Of a stretch of 7,147 nt of DNA, positions 5,892-7,147 are shown one piece after another. Position 1 is the first letter of the stretch; every line of letters starts with the position of its first letter. Source of the stretch: Alcaligenaceae bacterium. Its GTDB lineage: Bacteria > Pseudomonadota > Gammaproteobacteria > Burkholderiales > Burkholderiaceae_B. The stretch covers positions 1-7,147 of the forward strand of contig JAAZDZ010000486.1 in NCBI GenBank assembly GCA_012512545.1. Reading direction: 5' to 3'. Under the pieces are notes generated by a model. That model was not told the DNA's origin. It saw nothing but the letters and a program-made list of their open reading frames with translations, and searched no databases. Both the position numbers and the translations under genes were made by a program.

Positions 5892-6833
5892 ATGATGCCT
5901 CCTGTAAAGCGTAAACCCCGCCTGGCCTTGGCGCTAGGCAGCGGCTCGGCCCGCGGCTGGGCCCACATTGGCGTACTGCGCACGCTAGAAGAGGCTGGCA
6001 TCCAGCCTGACATCATCTGCGGCACCTCAATTGGCGCCTTGGTCGGCGCAGCCTATGCAGCAGGGGAGCTTGACCGCTTCGAACAGTGGGTTCGCTCGCT
6101 CAACCTACGCGATGTCGTGTCACTGATGGATTTTCATCTGAATGGCGGCATGCTCAAAGGTGAGCGCCTGATGAGCTTCTTCCAGAAGCATTTCATGGAT
6201 TGCCCCATCCAAGCACTCAACGTGCCGTTTGCTGCGGTAGCCACCGATCTGCACACCGGCCAGGAGGTCTGGCTGAAGGAAGGGTCTACCACTGACGCGG
6301 TGCGAGCCTCCATTGCGCTGCCTGGGCTGTTTTCACCCTGCTGGCTTCAGGAACGCCTGTTAGTGGATGGTGGTCTGGTTAACCCAGTGCCCGTTTCACT
6401 GGCGCGCTCAATGGACGCCGACATCGTGGTGGCCGTGGACCTGAACACCGATATTCTTGGCCGCCACCTGGAACCTGAGCCGGAACAGAAGCTGCGTTCC
6501 ACGGTAGGCAGCGCCTGGCGAGCACACTTGCCGGAAGCCTTGTCATCGTGGCTGTCGGGCAGCCCTCCCGAGGTCGAGCCCATGCCTTCTCTGATCGATA
6601 TTCTGTCGAGCAGCATCAATATTATGCAGGTCAGAATCACCCGCAGCCGCATGGCGGGCGACCCTGCCGACGCTGTCATTGCCCCGCGCCTGGCCTCGCT
6701 GGGCCTGCTGGACTTTCACCGCGCCGAACTCGCTATTGATCAAGGTATCGCCGCCGCCCAAGCCGCCCTGCCCACGCTGCACAGCCTGGGCTTGGGAAAA
6801 CCGCTGGGAGGCGATGATACGCCCGATCAGTAA
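5892..6833 (+). CDS. rssA: Patatin-like phospholipase, RssA-like
   Basis: The 313-residue protein is a patatin-fold lipid acyl hydrolase, closely resembling E. coli RssA in order and length (about 300 residues). The oxyanion-hole motif G-S-G-S-A-R-G is at 16-22, the nucleophile serine S46 sits in G-T-S-I-G (44-48), and the catalytic aspartate D159 is in V-D-G-G (158-161), so the Ser-Asp dyad is complete. The C-terminal block R-M-A-G-D-P-A-D (about 254-261) and L-D-F-H-R-A are also typical of this subfamily. There is no signal peptide, so it acts in the cytoplasm or at the inner face of the membrane; the substrate is unknown. Two adjacent ATGs (5892, 5895) are possible starts and neither has a clear ribosome site. 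It follows the DoxX gene by 16 bases, and its stop overlaps the convergent acetyl-CoA synthetase gene by 7 bases. The symbol rests on similarity alone. Confidence 0.9.
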   Translation: MMPPVKRKPRLALALGSGSARGWAHIGVLRTLEEAGIQPDIICGTSIGALVGAAYAAGELDRFEQWVRSLNLRDVVSLMDFHLNGGMLKGERLMSFFQKHFMDCPIQALNVPFAAVATDLHTGQEVWLKEGSTTDAVRASIALPGLFSPCWLQERLLVDGGLVNPVPVSLARSMDADIVVAVDLNTDILGRHLEPEPEQKLRSTVGSAWRAHLPEALSSWLSGSPPEVEPMPSLIDILSSSINIMQVRITRSRMAGDPADAVIAPRLASLGLLDFHRAELAIDQGIAAAQAALPTLHSLGLGKPLGGDDTPDQ

Positions 6834-7147
6834 ACGTCCGAGAACTGCTTGAGCACGTCAGGGTTTTCAAGTGTGGACGTGTCCTGGTCAATTTCCCTGC
6901 CTTCGGCAACCAGCCTTAATAGGCGACGCATGATTTTCCCAGAACGCGTTTTGGGCAGGTTGTTGCCAAAGCGGATATCCTTGGGCTTGGCGATCGGCCC
7001 TACCTGGCTAGCCACCCAGTTGCGCAAGGTTTCAGCAACCTTCTGCGCTTCTTCACCATTCGGCGCGGCTTGCTTGAGCATGATGAAAGCCACAATGGCC
7101 TCGCCCGTCGTGGCATCCGGTCGCCCTACCACCGCCGCTTCAGCCAC
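6827..7147 (-). CDS. acs: Acetyl-CoA synthetase, C-terminal part (cut by the window edge)
   Basis: The visible 106 residues are the end of an AMP-forming acetyl-CoA synthetase, which makes acetyl-CoA from acetate, ATP and CoA in the cytoplasm. The stretch [10 protein letters not shown], then G-E-A-I-V-A-F, and the hallmark [15 protein letters not shown] are those of the C-terminal ANL domain. The last lysine of the hallmark (codon 6937-6935) matches the adenylation lysine, which in Salmonella Acs (K609) is switched off by acetylation, so the same control is likely. The gene continues beyond base 7147, so its start, promoter and the rest of the enzyme are not visible; the valine codon at the edge is internal. 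It ends at TGA (6829-6827), tail to tail with the patatin gene. Confidence 0.93.
   Translation of the reverse strand: MAEAAVVGRPDATTGEAIVAFIMLKQAAPNGEEAQKVAETLRNWVASQVGPIAKPKDIRFGNNLPKTRSGKIMRRLLRLVAEGREIDQDTSTLENPDVLKQFSDVY

Noticed and set aside
5465..6025. Open frame of 186 codons on the minus strand across the DoxX-patatin junction
   Set aside because: It is antisense to two recognisable genes, and its product is low in complexity and matches nothing I know.

Overview
The window is GC-rich, densely packed chromosomal DNA of a Gram-negative bacterium. The protein types (a YoaE-like TerC/CBS membrane protein, a liv-type periplasmic binding protein, an RssA-like patatin, AcsA) and the general style suggest a betaproteobacterium, probably of the Alcaligenaceae (Bordetella/Achromobacter/Pusillimonas type). 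That placement comes from protein resemblance only and is not proven. I see no insertion sequence, phage gene, CRISPR array or toxin module. This is mostly ordinary housekeeping DNA, and I did not find a convincing new multi-gene system.

Layout from left to right. Positions 27-1244 (minus) encode a periplasmic amino-acid-type ABC substrate-binding protein. Its promoter region carries an 8-7-8 inverted repeat that looks like an operator. A divergent gene at 1454-3031 (plus) encodes a seven-helix TerC protein fused to two CBS domains and a CorC/HlyC domain. A complete tRNA-Pro(UGG) gene follows at 3077-3153, with its own promoter and a strong intrinsic terminator at 3161-3197. Just past the terminator, 3215-3976 (plus) encodes a short spermidine-synthase-like protein. 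It converges, with a 5-base gap, on a minus-strand MTA/SAH-nucleosidase-family gene (3982-4737).

The right-hand part begins with 4951-5412 (plus), a 153-residue protein that resembles only the N-terminal part of an AMP-forming acyl-CoA synthetase and ends before the ATP-binding loop. It has a plausible promoter and ribosome site of its own. A DoxX-family membrane protein (5474-5875) and an RssA-like patatin (5892-6833) follow as a likely two-gene operon. The window closes with the C-terminus of acetyl-CoA synthetase on the minus strand (6827-7147), whose stop overlaps the end of the patatin gene.

Possible functional links: aminopropyl transfer by a spermidine synthase makes 5'-methylthioadenosine, which MTA nucleosidases cleave, so the convergent pair may act on one metabolite. 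The DoxX/patatin pair suggests a membrane-lipid or envelope job, but this is only inference. The intergenic stretches are short (the longest are about 210 bases, at 1245-1453 and 4738-4950) and hold mainly promoter-like elements.
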